Notes: generated from the letters alone by a model not told the origin. Positions 18,230-27,877 are shown, numbered from the stretch's first letter. The stretch is DNA of 64,000 nucleotides from Cytophagales bacterium UBA2561 (GCA_002340355.1 DDLX01000017.1:62001-126000), one strand, 5' to 3'. Numbers and translations: made by a program.

Positions 18230-19531
18230 TTAGTAATGGCATTTAGAACATTCCAAACCACCGATATTCTCGACTTTTAATGGCTCACGATTGTAAGCAT
18301 CGTGCATTTCGAGCAAGTTATCATAGTATTCATTGCCTTTCGCATTGACGTTAGTCTCACGGTGACAATCAATACACCAACCCATTGTTAAGAGTGATGA
18401 TTGACGAACAATTTCCATTTCCTGAATAGGTCCATGACAATTTTCGCAATCTAAACCACCTACTTTAACGTGCTGAGCGTGATTAAAATACGCTAGATCA
18501 GGTAAGTTATGCACTCGTACCCATTGGATAGGCTCGTCGTTTTCTAAATGCGCATAAATTTTCTGAATATTTGGAGAAGTAGTACGAATCGTATTATGAC
18601 AATTCATGCAAATATTTAAAGAAGGAATATTTGCATTTTTACTTTTTTCAACCCCTGTGTGACAGTACTTACATTCGATTTCGTATTTACCAGCATGTAG
18701 TTTGTGTGAGAATGGGATAGGTTGTTCAGGAGCATATCCCTGCTGAACACCAATCGTAATAATACCTTCAATAACGAATTTGGCAATGATACCTAAAAAC
18801 ACAAACGTAACCATTCCACCAAAAGCGGGGCTACGTAAAATACTATCTAATGTAAACTTGTTTTCTAATATATCATCTTCGCTTTTCGCATTTTTATTGA
18901 TAACCTTTACTAAGGTACTTGCTAAAAGCATCAAAACTCCCATAACCAAGAATAGCAAGAATGCCATTCCGATAATGATTATCTTCAGAATTGTGGAGTT
19001 TCCTTCTTGGACAGGAGTTGCAGTAGCACCGCTTGCATCTGCTGTTGTTTCTTCTGTCTCTGGAGCAGCAGGTGCTGGAGGTCCTTTTTTTGTTTCGTCT
19101 TGAATGTAGGAAAGAATCGCAATGATGTCGTCATCTGTCAAGAAGTCATGATTAGGCATTGGTGTTTTATTGAACTTCTCATACAAAGCAACAGCATACT
19201 CATCTCCACTTTCAATTGTCTTTTGAGAATACCGAATGAATTCCTTCAGCCATGCTACATCACGGCGTTCGTACACTTTAGCGAGTTTGGGACCCACGAC
19301 CTGTTCATGAACAGCATGACATGCTTGACAGTTCGCCGTAAAAATCTCCTGTCCCTTGGCGATGACGGCGGCATCGGTAGAAAGCCCTGATGCTCCTCCG
19401 CCTGCTCCTCCTGTGGCTTCTTCAGTTGCGCCTTCTCCAGAGGGTTGCCCGAAAGCAAACGATGCACTCCATAGAAATACACAACATAGGATTTGCCCTA
19501 CAACAAGAGGGATTGATTGTTTCCTAAGCAT
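18230..19531 (-). CDS. actA: Alternative complex III subunit ActA with an extra N-terminal cytochrome c domain (six heme sites)
   Basis: The 433-residue product starts with a signal sequence. A monoheme cytochrome c domain has C-Q-A-C-H at residues 68-72 and a possible distal Met in T-P-M-P-N-H near 125. A Pro/Ala/Thr/Glu-rich linker precedes two membrane helices (about 181-207 and 240-262). Five further CxxCH sites follow at 287, 308, 362, 386 and 428. The five C-terminal hemes are classical ActA; the N-terminal domain makes a sixth site. It is the first gene of the operon and has a candidate promoter about 140 bp upstream. Confidence 0.93.
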   Translation of the reverse strand: MLRKQSIPLVVGQILCCVFLWSASFAFGQPSGEGATEEATGGAGGGASGLSTDAAVIAKGQEIFTANCQACHAVHEQVVGPKLAKVYERRDVAWLKEFIRYSQKTIESGDEYAVALYEKFNKTPMPNHDFLTDDDIIAILSYIQDETKKGPPAPAAPETEETTADASGATATPVQEGNSTILKIIIIGMAFLLFLVMGVLMLLASTLVKVINKNAKSEDDILENKFTLDSILRSPAFGGMVTFVFLGIIAKFVIEGIITIGVQQGYAPEQPIPFSHKLHAGKYEIECKYCHTGVEKSKNANIPSLNICMNCHNTIRTTSPNIQKIYAHLENDEPIQWVRVHNLPDLAYFNHAQHVKVGGLDCENCHGPIQEMEIVRQSSLLTMGWCIDCHRETNVNAKGNEYYDNLLEMHDAYNREPLKVENIGGLECSKCHY

Positions 19532-19666
19532 TTGGTAATTTACGGTTTATAAAAAAATCGTTAGAATTAATCGTTAGATAATATGTACTTTTTTGAAACT
19601 ATTTTGTAGTAAACTTGCTATGTGATTTTTCGGTGTGCCTTGCGTATTTTTGTCAAATTTGTGTTA

Positions 19667-19699
19667 CAAAGATGGTTTAGAAGTCTTGAAATTTCAAGA
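19667..19699 (-). promoter_or_regulatory. Candidate act operon promoter overlapped by a 16-bp palindrome
   Basis: On the minus strand TTGA (19694-19697) and CATCTTTG (19667-19674) are 19 nt apart, one mismatch from TAnnTTTG. The perfect palindrome TCTTGAAATTTCAAGA (19684-19699) covers the -33 box, where a regulator would block or recruit polymerase. Both points are read directly; the function is inference. Confidence 0.45.
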
Positions 19700-19936
19700 T
19701 TACTGACTCATTTAATCCGATTACTTTCTAATTTAGAATTATTTTAAATAACAGAATTTAAACAGTTTAAACTTCAAAATTTCCTTCTTTGAAAACTCTA
19801 CCTACATAAAATAATTTAAATGACTCATGACAAGTCTATTACAGATTATAATAAACACTAAACGTTTTTTGAGAAAAATACCTAATCAAAGTCTAGGGAC
19901 AATAAATTTGATATTGAGAAAGGAATAAAAAATAAA

Positions 19937-19978
19937 AGAAGTGATAAAATCCAAGAATATCCTGAAAATATCACTTCT
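19937..19978 (-). terminator. Terminator downstream of the 102-residue hypothetical gene
   Basis: AGAAGTGATA (19937-19946) pairs perfectly with TATCACTTCT (19969-19978) around a 22-nt loop, followed on the minus strand by TTTATTTTTT. It lies about 105 bp past the gene at 20083. The rest of 19700-20082 is AT-rich with no further signal seen. Confidence 0.65.
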
Positions 19979-20082
19979 GACAAATTAATAATATGGAAAT
20001 AAACAAAAAAATGAGTAATGGTCTATTCAAATAGTCATGCTTTTTTATAGAAAAATTAGGATAGTAACCTTATATATTTAAC

Positions 20083-20391
20083 TCAATTTAGGATATTGAC
20101 CACAAACTCATCCCCAACTTCATTACGAATTAACTTACCTGTCCGTACATCAATCGCAAAAGGAGACTCATCTCCAAAATTAAACCCCGCATTACCATAC
20201 AAAATGTTGTTTCGTAGTTCTGCAGTCAAGTCGTAATATTGATAATCAGAAACTTCCCAATGCTTTATAAGTCCCTTTTTCGTTTTTCTAAAACAAGTAA
20301 TTGTATCTGGAGTTGTTCCCAATAAATACTTTCCTTCCTTTAAAATTTCATCATAAAGCGTCTCAATTTGGGTTTTATCAAATGCTTTCAT
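20083..20391 (-). CDS. Small hypothetical protein, 102 residues
   Basis: I do not recognise this protein. It is cytosolic (no signal or membrane segment) and mixed alpha/beta. The N-terminal helix is D-K-T-Q-I-E-T-L-Y-D-E-I-L-K-E-G. A central W-E-V-S-D-Y-Q-Y-Y-D-L segment is aromatic-rich, and the tail D-V-R-T-G-K-L-I is beta-type. The overall look recalls small immunity-type or SMI1-like proteins, but no diagnostic motif supports that. It is monocistronic between the act operon and ctaB, with its own downstream terminator. Confidence 0.7.
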   Translation of the reverse strand: MKAFDKTQIETLYDEILKEGKYLLGTTPDTITCFRKTKKGLIKHWEVSDYQYYDLTAELRNNILYGNAGFNFGDESPFAIDVRTGKLIRNEVGDEFVVNILN

Positions 20392-20578
20392 TCCAGTTTC
20401 AATTTAATTTAAATATACAATTGAAATAATCATAATGATATTTGTTTGAATATCAAATATTGTGCCTAATAGAGTAAAATATTGCAATTTTTAACATAAT
20501 AGAAGAATTTTTACACTAAAATAAATTTTTGGAAAATAACCAACGATAAAATTATAGGGTGGTAAATTTATACTGATT

Positions 20579-21457
20579 TTACAATTTATCTAAAAGATAA
20601 GCTATTTGAACAATAGGCAAATAGAAAAAAGAAGCAAACATAATTCGAAGGGCATTCTTTTTAGAGGGATTTTGGAGCAACAAAATTGTAGGAATAAAGA
20701 ACATAATGCCAACAAGTATTGCAATTACTCCTGAAACTAAACCACTAATTCCGAAATAATAGGGCATTAAGCCAGCAGGAATTAAAAACAAAGTATATGC
20801 CATGATATTAAAAGCACTCATCCAACTTCGTCCATGACGAGAAGGCAAAAGCTGAATACCAGCACGAGCATATTCCTCATCTGAAACCCAAGCGATTGCC
20901 CAAAAATGAGGAAATTGCCACAAGAATTGAATAGTAAAAATAGTAAAGGCTTCGAAAGACAACATTCCTGATCCTGCTACCCACCCGATTAAAGGAGGCA
21001 ATGCCCCAGGTAATGCTCCTACGAAGACAGCTATCGAACTTTTAGATTTTAAAGGAGTATAGATAAATCCATAAAGTAATAAAGATAGAAGCCCTAATAT
21101 AGCACTTAACACATTGATAGTTAAAGCTAAAATACTAATACCAAGTACTCCTAAAATCAAACTAAAAACAATAGCTTCATTAACCGTAAGTTGCCTTGTT
21201 GGAAGAGGACGATTTGCGGTTCGCTTCATTAATCTATCTGAATCTTTTTCAATAATTTGATTAATTGTATTTGCACTTCCTGTAATCAGAAAACTTGCCA
21301 AACAAAATAAAGCAAACCTCAACCAATCAATTTGTCCTTGTATAGCCAGCAAATAACCAAATCCACCTGAAAAAACGACCATGCTTGATAAGCGAACTTT
21401 GAGTAATTGTCCAAATAATTTGACTTTACTCTCTTGAGCTACAATAATAGTTTGCAT
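20579..21457 (-). CDS. ctaB: Protoheme IX farnesyltransferase (heme O synthase)
   Basis: The 292-residue UbiA-family membrane protein has about nine transmembrane helices. The prenyl-diphosphate-binding motif N-Q-I-I-E-K-D-S-D-R-L-M-K-R-T lies near residue 65-80, followed by N-R-P-L-P. It adds a farnesyl group to heme b to form heme O, the precursor of heme A for A-type oxidases. It belongs functionally with coxBA at 49940, 28 kb away. The coxC-type genes that often follow ctaB in relatives are absent here. Confidence 0.93.
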   Translation of the reverse strand: MQTIIVAQESKVKLFGQLLKVRLSSMVVFSGGFGYLLAIQGQIDWLRFALFCLASFLITGSANTINQIIEKDSDRLMKRTANRPLPTRQLTVNEAIVFSLILGVLGISILALTINVLSAILGLLSLLLYGFIYTPLKSKSSIAVFVGALPGALPPLIGWVAGSGMLSFEAFTIFTIQFLWQFPHFWAIAWVSDEEYARAGIQLLPSRHGRSWMSAFNIMAYTLFLIPAGLMPYYFGISGLVSGVIAILVGIMFFIPTILLLQNPSKKNALRIMFASFFYLPIVQIAYLLDKL

Positions 21458-21610
21458 ATAGATTTCTGATTTTTAGTAAATTAATTTTTTATATTGATTA
21501 TTTCTGTTTTAGAAATATTGTAATAAAATGGTGAAAGGTATAAAGAAAAATAAAATACTTGTAATCAGAACGCTATCAATACGGGAAATGTTTGCAGGTC
21601 TTTATGATCT

Positions 21611-22513
21611 CTAACGGACAATTTTTCGATATTTTGAGCTATTCAGGGGGTCAAGTTTAACCAAAATGTCAACTGCTTTCTGTTGAATTTCGGAATTTCC
21701 TTCTGAAAATATATTAATCAATTCATTGGATTTAGCATCAAAAAACATATTTAACATCACAGCAGTAGGACGTAATTCTTGAACTTTTCGGATTTTTTCA
21801 AGTAATTCAACTAATTTCTTACGTTTAGCATCTGTATCAGTTAAGAAATCATCTAAAATCAACCGATGGTATTCATAGAAAACTTCGCGAAACGGGATGA
21901 ATTGAGGACTATTCATATTTTCAGAAATCCAATGCCGATTTCGCGTATCTCCATCACCCCATCCACTACCCCCAGATTGTCGAGCATTATTAACAATATT
22001 CAATATTTTTTCATAATGTGATGCTCCTCCCATTTTTTCGAAGCTATCCGCATCCATAGCTAAAATGGTATAGGCATAAAAAGCTAACATAGCAGTCAAA
22101 TTATTGGTAAATACATTTTCTGCATAAATTAATGGTTGAGAAGGTTGATAATTAAAACTAAAATTTTTGTCGAAAAAGTTAATTAATGGAGTTTCATACT
22201 GTGTACTATGAACAGGGCGCAAAGATTGTATTTGAACAGTTGCTTGATATCTCCCTTGACTTACGTCAGAACTACCATTCAGATTTATAAAAATAGTACA
22301 TTTAATACGTTCATGTTCTTGATAATTATCTGTAGTCCATTGTTGAGTATTTATAAATTTAGAAATATCCTGCTGCATTTGCTGGATAATCCCTTGTTCT
22401 TGAGTTTGTACGCGTTCAGCATCTATGATAACTTCACAGTTCAATTCTTGAGCTTGAAGACGTACTAAAAATATAAACAACAAAATCGTCAGAGGAAATT
22501 TTATATTTTTCAT
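21611..22513 (-). CDS. DUF4835 / PorD-like protein
   Basis: The start is taken at MKNIKFPLTILLF, which gives a clean signal peptide cut after L-Q-A-Q near residue 22 and 300 residues in total. The body matches DUF4835: a conserved Q-E-L-N-C-E-V mature N-terminus, a W-x-x-D-N-Y region and a mid-protein Y-A-Y-T-I-L-A-M-D-A-D-S-F-E-K-M-G-G. PorD, a type IX secretion accessory protein of Porphyromonas, belongs to this family. The inferred role is a periplasmic or outer-membrane factor for T9SS. It lies between ctaB and a RemB-like gene on the same strand. Confidence 0.75.
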   Translation of the reverse strand: MKNIKFPLTILLFIFLVRLQAQELNCEVIIDAERVQTQEQGIIQQMQQDISKFINTQQWTTDNYQEHERIKCTIFINLNGSSDVSQGRYQATVQIQSLRPVHSTQYETPLINFFDKNFSFNYQPSQPLIYAENVFTNNLTAMLAFYAYTILAMDADSFEKMGGASHYEKILNIVNNARQSGGSGWGDGDTRNRHWISENMNSPQFIPFREVFYEYHRLILDDFLTDTDAKRKKLVELLEKIRKVQELRPTAVMLNMFFDAKSNELINIFSEGNSEIQQKAVDILVKLDPLNSSKYRKIVR

Positions 22514-22679
22514 AAAAAAACTGTTTCGTATTTTATCTATAATCTTCAAAGATACCAAAATTTCATATTGGGTTTGTTAAACGAATGCGAGTCCCTTTCA
22601 AGGGAAATTTGGAGATGTAACTTACACTTCTGTGTTGCTAAAAGGTAGAAATATTATTAAAACTAAGTAAGTAAAATAT

Positions 22680-25250
22680 CTAAAACTCAAATAATCGCTT
22701 TCCTGCATTCAACCGAAAACCAACGCCAATATAAAAAATTTCACTATTATTCGGATTATCAATATCTTGTGTTTCGCTTCGGGCAATCATTTTAGCATCA
22801 AAAAATAAGTTATGTCGTAACATAAACGAGCCTTCTAAACTCCCCATCAAAATTTGAGTAGGAATACCTTGCCCAATTTTATGTCCATATTCTTGAGGAT
22901 TACCGTCCGAATCAGGAATTCCCCGATTCGTATTATCCAACAAAATATTATTTCCCCAATTTCGTCCTGTTTCGTCTCTACCCATTTTGGTATAAAAAAG
23001 CTTGGTCGTGACGGTCACTTCTTCAAAGGGTTGCCAATTGATGATTCCCAAAATTTCCCGAAAATTTGCACCTTGTGGGTGAGCTAAGGGTTGGCGATAA
23101 TGGGCATAATTTGATAATTCTTCATTGCCAAAATGAGTATAAACATAAGGTCGAACCCAATTTATTTCAGCCTGTAGATCAAGATTTTGAATACCAAAAG
23201 CATCAATGTACTTTCCACCAACTTGCAAAGCCTGTTTATTTCCCCACCAACCATCCCCCGACTGAATTTCGCTCAAAACTAATTCGTCAATAATGAGCTG
23301 CCCATAAAACTGAAATTTTTGTAAGAAATTCCATTTCCAATCTAAACCAATCAGAGCATTATCCGAACTTCCTAACTGCTGTTCGATAGAGCGATAAAAA
23401 ATCAATGGATTCAAATAGCCCAATTCAAAAGTGTCATTGGTGTAATTATCCTTTCGCCCAAAAACCACCGATTCAAAAATTCCAAGATTCAAATTTTGTC
23501 CGAAATCAATCCCCAAGCGATGAAAAACAGCATATTTTTTCGGAAACGGATTATTTCCCAGTAGTTCACCCTGTGGTGTTCGATTCACATCCGCCACCAA
23601 TTGAGCATATAAATTAGTATAAGTGATTCGCCAAACTTTTGTATTGAGTTTCAAAAAACTATACGGACTTGCAAATTCTGACAGAAACAATGACCGATAA
23701 CCATGTCCAAAACCATGACGGTCATAACCCATTTGCAAAGACGTGGTCTTTAATAAATTAAAATGGATGTAACCTCTGGTGTGCAGAAAATCAACAGCCC
23801 CATCATCATTTAATTTTTTCCAAAAACCCTCACTGGGTACGGCGGAATAAGTCGAAGTGAAGTTTTGGACATAAGTTGGTAAAAAAGCTTGATTATCTAA
23901 CAAAATAGAGTAAAAACTTACTTTTTTTCCTACAATTCCCCGAAACTCTGCACCTCTCGAGTTGGTGTAATATAAAACTTCCCGACCATCAATATCACCT
24001 TGTCCTCCTACTTGCAAGTCAAAAACAGGGTTCAGATGCAAATCAAAATATTTACTCTTAACTCGTATGAAATCAGGTTTATACTTGTAAAATCCAAAAA
24101 TTGGTTTGTTAAAAATTCTCCATAATGGAAACTGACTTTCTGCTCGAACTCCTGACCATTCGGGATTATCGGCAAGCAAGTAATTTAGATTAAATTTATC
24201 TTGTTCACTTAAATTATTTAATTTAAAAACCGAATCGACAAGCGCAATAATTGCCTTTCTCGGATAAGGCTTTACACCACTAGGTAAGTAATGGCAAAAT
24301 CTCCCATTTTTGATTTCATAGCGGTCAATAAGACGATGATAATCCAGATTTTTTGGAACAAAAGTAGAAGGAGCATCCGAAATTTTATCCAAATAGTCCT
24401 CTCTTGATTCTGTTGGGTATTTTGATTTTTTAGATTTCTCAAAGGGTTTTATTTTAGTCGTTTTTTTAGTTGGCTTATTTTTTGGGTAATTGGTTGCATG
24501 ATTTGATTTTTGAGAACTATTTTCTGATTTATGATTTGTATTTTTTTGAGTTTCTTTTTTAACTTCTGATATTATTCTTTGAGTCGATTTATGGGTTTGT
24601 TTCCATGTAATTAAATCAGACATTTTCAACCAATCAGCTACCCTTCGATTGGTCAAGTTAGTTCTAACAAATTCTCCATCTGCTGAAATAGTCTGTAATT
24701 TTAAATCTCGAATCTGTCGTCGATTCAAGACTTTTGACCAGACTCGAAAAGCTTGAATCTCGCCTTTAAAGTAATGACCAGATTTACTCCCACCCAATTT
24801 GACATCCGCAAAATTACCGTGAAGTTTCAAAAAAGGGTCAGTTGAATCTTCATTAACTCCATTCAAATAAAAAAATAAACTATTTCCATTCCAAGTAGCT
24901 GTAAGATGATAAAACTGGTCATTTTGCCAAGTTATCTTAGTACTATAAACCGAATAAATTTTTTGATTATTTTCCAGAAAAAATCCTATTTTTCCTGATT
25001 TGTTTTTATTAAAAATACATGAAAATTTTGTTCCATTCGAAGTCGCCATTTCCAACAAAGTAAAAGGGGGGGTCTCAGAACGAAGATTTTCTGAAGGTGC
25101 AAAAATTAATTCTAAAGAAAAAGTTTGTGCAGAAATTTGAGTTTCAGGCAATGATTCGAAGGCAGTGCCATCAAACTTTAAATCTACCTCTTGTCCTTGT
25201 ATTTTTAGAAGAAAAAACAAGAAAATAAAGCTAAAAGAAAATTTTCTCAT
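22680..25250 (-). CDS. LamG-like domain fused to an outer-membrane barrel of RemB/Wzi type
   Basis: The 856-residue secreted protein has a signal peptide (to about 19). A concanavalin/LamG-like sandwich (about 22-195) contains F-S-L-E-L-I-F and Y-F-K-G-E-I-Q-A-F-R-V-W-S. A low-complexity Lys/Ser/Thr/Asn linker spans about 215-285. The long beta-strand-rich C-terminus has G-Y-D-R-H-G-F-G-H-G-Y-R-S-L-F-L-S, resembling the R/G-H-G-Y-R-S-L-F-L-S motif of RemB and capsule-assembly Wzi-like barrels. RemB-type proteins are linked to gliding and polysaccharide surface binding. A surface glycan-binding barrel is inferred. The fusion of LamG to this barrel is unusual. Confidence 0.6.
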   Translation of the reverse strand: MRKFSFSFIFLFFLLKIQGQEVDLKFDGTAFESLPETQISAQTFSLELIFAPSENLRSETPPFTLLEMATSNGTKFSCIFNKNKSGKIGFFLENNQKIYSVYSTKITWQNDQFYHLTATWNGNSLFFYLNGVNEDSTDPFLKLHGNFADVKLGGSKSGHYFKGEIQAFRVWSKVLNRRQIRDLKLQTISADGEFVRTNLTNRRVADWLKMSDLITWKQTHKSTQRIISEVKKETQKNTNHKSENSSQKSNHATNYPKNKPTKKTTKIKPFEKSKKSKYPTESREDYLDKISDAPSTFVPKNLDYHRLIDRYEIKNGRFCHYLPSGVKPYPRKAIIALVDSVFKLNNLSEQDKFNLNYLLADNPEWSGVRAESQFPLWRIFNKPIFGFYKYKPDFIRVKSKYFDLHLNPVFDLQVGGQGDIDGREVLYYTNSRGAEFRGIVGKKVSFYSILLDNQAFLPTYVQNFTSTYSAVPSEGFWKKLNDDGAVDFLHTRGYIHFNLLKTTSLQMGYDRHGFGHGYRSLFLSEFASPYSFLKLNTKVWRITYTNLYAQLVADVNRTPQGELLGNNPFPKKYAVFHRLGIDFGQNLNLGIFESVVFGRKDNYTNDTFELGYLNPLIFYRSIEQQLGSSDNALIGLDWKWNFLQKFQFYGQLIIDELVLSEIQSGDGWWGNKQALQVGGKYIDAFGIQNLDLQAEINWVRPYVYTHFGNEELSNYAHYRQPLAHPQGANFREILGIINWQPFEEVTVTTKLFYTKMGRDETGRNWGNNILLDNTNRGIPDSDGNPQEYGHKIGQGIPTQILMGSLEGSFMLRHNLFFDAKMIARSETQDIDNPNNSEIFYIGVGFRLNAGKRLFEF

Positions 25251-25342
25251 AAAAAAAAATGGGGGAAACAGCGTTAGAAATAAATATTTTTGAATATTGT
25301 ACCCTTATAGGTTGATATGTTTTAATTGTTGTTATTAGAAAG

Positions 25343-25371
25343 GCTGTTCCACTCGGAACAGCTTTTTTTTT
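25343..25371. terminator. Terminator downstream of the SPOR/DUF3298 gene
   Basis: GCTGTTCC (25343-25350) pairs perfectly with GGAACAGC (25355-25362) around ACTC, followed on the plus strand by nine T. On the minus strand it lies just after the stop at 25375 with an A-rich left arm, so it can serve the gene there. Confidence 0.8.
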
Positions 25372-25374
25372 ATC

Positions 25375-26925
25375 CTATTTTTTGAGGAAGGAAGCGGGCA
25401 ATGTACCTATTCTCAGTACTCCTTTAAGTGTTTGATACGGAAGAGTAACTGTTAAGGGTTCTTTATGAAAATAGTCTTCATGATAATTCCGAAAGAATAC
25501 AATTCCTGTCGTCGTAAAATAATAACTTTTGAGCATTTCAGTTAGACTTTGCCCTAGTTCATTTGTCGAAGGATATCGTCCATAAATTTGCTGAATTTCC
25601 TTCGTAAGCAACCCTTTCAGAATAGTTTTATATGCACCTTGCATCGTATTATCTAAAGTTAGCTCTTTACCCGTTTTCAGGTCAAAAGATTTATAACTTA
25701 CTTGTGTTTCAGGCTCAACAAAGATATGTTCTTTATTAAAACGCACACTCAGTAAATAATTTGTATTTTCTAAAATTTTAGTTTCGTAAGTTTCCGATAA
25801 CCAATTATAATCAGGGTATTGTGTTTTAATTTTTTCGATGTCATCTTTGAGACGAGTTTCAAGAGTTTGAAGCAACATTTTACGGTCTTTAATCCCTGGA
25901 AATTGCACTGACATTGCGTTAAACCGATTTTCAAGATTTTTATTTAGATTATTTTTCATCAAAGGATATTCTAGGTATAGATCTGTTCCCATTTCTCCCC
26001 TATCTCCTCGAGCCAGCTTTTTTCGGAAAATACTTACTACTTCAAACTGAACACTTCCTGTCGGATATTTTTCCATTAATGAAAAACGAATTGTTTCACC
26101 TGTTTCTCGATCTCGAATGGTCAAATTCATAGCATATTGATTTTTCAGAATATGTGTCATTTTAGGTTCTCGGTCATCTGTTTTAGGTTTTGTAAATCGA
26201 GAAGTTCGAGGAGGTGGATTATTATCTCGATAGCCATAGTAAATAAACTTTTTATGTTCACCATTTCGAGGGTCATTGTAAATTCCTGTTACCGAAGCAT
26301 CTGTAAAATACATATGTACTACGACAGGAAAACGGTCATTAATAGTACCTTCCATCCGTTTATACAGACTAACGGTTTGGAAGAAACGGCGAGTTTGTGG
26401 TGGTGGAGTTTTAATAATTTCAACAGTCGAATAACCTAATTTTTCAAGCTTTTGTAGTATGATTTGAGCAGTATCTTTATGAGTAAATATTCCTATTCGG
26501 ATTTTAGTAACTCCTTCGTTTTCATATTGATAGACATCACCGTAGGTTTCAAATGGAGTGATATCAGGAATTTCTTCAATCGTTTTATAATTTCCAAACT
26601 GAACAGCATAAAAAACAGCACGTTGGGCATCAGCAATTGATCTAACAAATGCTTCTTTGAAACCTCTTTCATGGACAGTTCTCAGAACTTTGACTGCTCC
26701 CAAAGAATCTGCGAAATCGCCTAACAAAATACGAGTCAAACGAGGTTCTTGAATTTCTTGAGTGCGTAACTCGCCCAAATCTTCTAAAGAATGGAAAACT
26801 TCAGGATTCGGTGACTGAAAAGCACCCAATTGAATCGTAAAATGATCATTCTGAGCAGATAAAGAAATAGAAGATATGATATAAAAACTTAGAAAACAGC
26901 TTATTGTACGCAAAAAAATTTTCAT
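25375..26925 (-). CDS. Secreted protein with two SPOR-like repeats and a DUF3298-like C-terminus
   Basis: The start at MKIFLRTISC gives a signal peptide ending I-S-L-S-A-Q near residue 26; longer starts would bury it. Two SPOR-like units follow (about 30-90 and 95-165). Each has the pattern of Q-L-G-x-F or Q-F-G-N-Y at one end and I-x-I-G-x-F near the other. SPOR domains bind denuded peptidoglycan glycan. The last 130 residues, with Y-Y-F-T-T-T-G-I-V-F-F and a final T-L-P-Y-Q-T-L, resemble the DUF3298 domain of RsiV-like lysozyme-binding proteins. The product has 516 residues. A periplasmic cell-wall-associated role is inferred. Confidence 0.65.
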   Translation of the reverse strand: MKIFLRTISCFLSFYIISSISLSAQNDHFTIQLGAFQSPNPEVFHSLEDLGELRTQEIQEPRLTRILLGDFADSLGAVKVLRTVHERGFKEAFVRSIADAQRAVFYAVQFGNYKTIEEIPDITPFETYGDVYQYENEGVTKIRIGIFTHKDTAQIILQKLEKLGYSTVEIIKTPPPQTRRFFQTVSLYKRMEGTINDRFPVVVHMYFTDASVTGIYNDPRNGEHKKFIYYGYRDNNPPPRTSRFTKPKTDDREPKMTHILKNQYAMNLTIRDRETGETIRFSLMEKYPTGSVQFEVVSIFRKKLARGDRGEMGTDLYLEYPLMKNNLNKNLENRFNAMSVQFPGIKDRKMLLQTLETRLKDDIEKIKTQYPDYNWLSETYETKILENTNYLLSVRFNKEHIFVEPETQVSYKSFDLKTGKELTLDNTMQGAYKTILKGLLTKEIQQIYGRYPSTNELGQSLTEMLKSYYFTTTGIVFFRNYHEDYFHKEPLTVTLPYQTLKGVLRIGTLPASFLKK

Positions 26926-27167
26926 ACGTATAGGGAATTTAGGTAAATTAGTTGTTTGGTTCATGGTAACAGATGATTTTGTAAAACACCCAATTACGAA
27001 GATAACGTTCCCCAATAGTATTTTCCCCTACAAAACGAAAATTTATTTACTATTTTTTTTTCAAATACTTCTAAAATCTTCGTAATTTAAAAGAAATAAT
27101 ATATTGATAATCAGTAAATTCATAAAATTTATTCTTGTTTTGGTAGTCGTAAGAATAGAGAATTATC

Positions 27168-27665
27168 ATGTTCAATACTAACTATTTGATATTTATTTTT
27201 CTTGGTCTTATGGCTATCATATTGCGTTATGGTTTTACTTATTGGTTTCGGAAAAAATATCATTTGCAGTTGTATTTTGAAAGACAATTAAAAGAAAAAT
27301 TTCCCAATCAAGACATATTCGTTAGTTGTTATAAGATGGCAGAATTTGTTTGTCCAGTATTAGCATTTGGAGTGATGATTTCAGCCGTAAAATTTTGGGT
27401 ATGGTATTCTGGTAAATATCAAATCTATCTGGAGAACAGCTTTTTACCTTATATTTGTCTGATTACTTTTTTGAGTATATTGGAATTTTTTCGAGGTGTT
27501 TTCAATGCCATCTGGCAAGTAGATTTTGTGTATGGCTTTATGATAAAGCGGTTTTCATGGCAAAAATACGTTCTGGGAAGTTATATCAAAAAGATGGGAT
27601 GGGTTCGTATTTTTCTAAGTTTATTGATAATATTCATTTCGTGGATATTACCTTTTTTAAAATAA
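27168..27665 (+). CDS. Hypothetical membrane protein, 165 residues
   Basis: I do not recognise this family. About four hydrophobic segments are visible (residues 5-25, 58-80, 92-115 and 143-163). A basic stretch after the first (F-R-K-K-Y-H) suggests a cytosolic loop. It is divergent from the SPOR protein gene and convergent with the GIN-domain gene, so it is transcribed alone. No motif hints at transport or enzymatic function. Confidence 0.75.
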   Translation: MFNTNYLIFIFLGLMAIILRYGFTYWFRKKYHLQLYFERQLKEKFPNQDIFVSCYKMAEFVCPVLAFGVMISAVKFWVWYSGKYQIYLENSFLPYICLITFLSILEFFRGVFNAIWQVDFVYGFMIKRFSWQKYVLGSYIKKMGWVRIFLSLLIIFISWILPFLK

Positions 27666-27846
27666 GAAGTTGCTTATAAAGTCTGATTAACTTCTCTAAA
27701 TAGCCATGAATCATAAAAGAACGGACTCAAACAAACCAAAACAACAAAAGTAAATCATCAAATTTTGGGCTTTTGACTTGTAAATTGACTTTGTTTGTGA
27801 TACTTTTTCTTAGTTCATATTGTTTAGTAAGCAACTTTTAAGGTAA

Positions 27847-27877
27847 AACGTATCAAATATTAGGAATTTGACACGTT
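27847..27877 (-). terminator. Weak hairpin terminator after the GIN-domain gene
   Basis: AACGTATCAAA (27847-27857) and TTTGACACGTT (27867-27877) form an 11-bp stem with one mismatch, 25 bp beyond the minus-strand stop. On that strand a TTTT follows. It sits between convergent genes. Confidence 0.5.
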
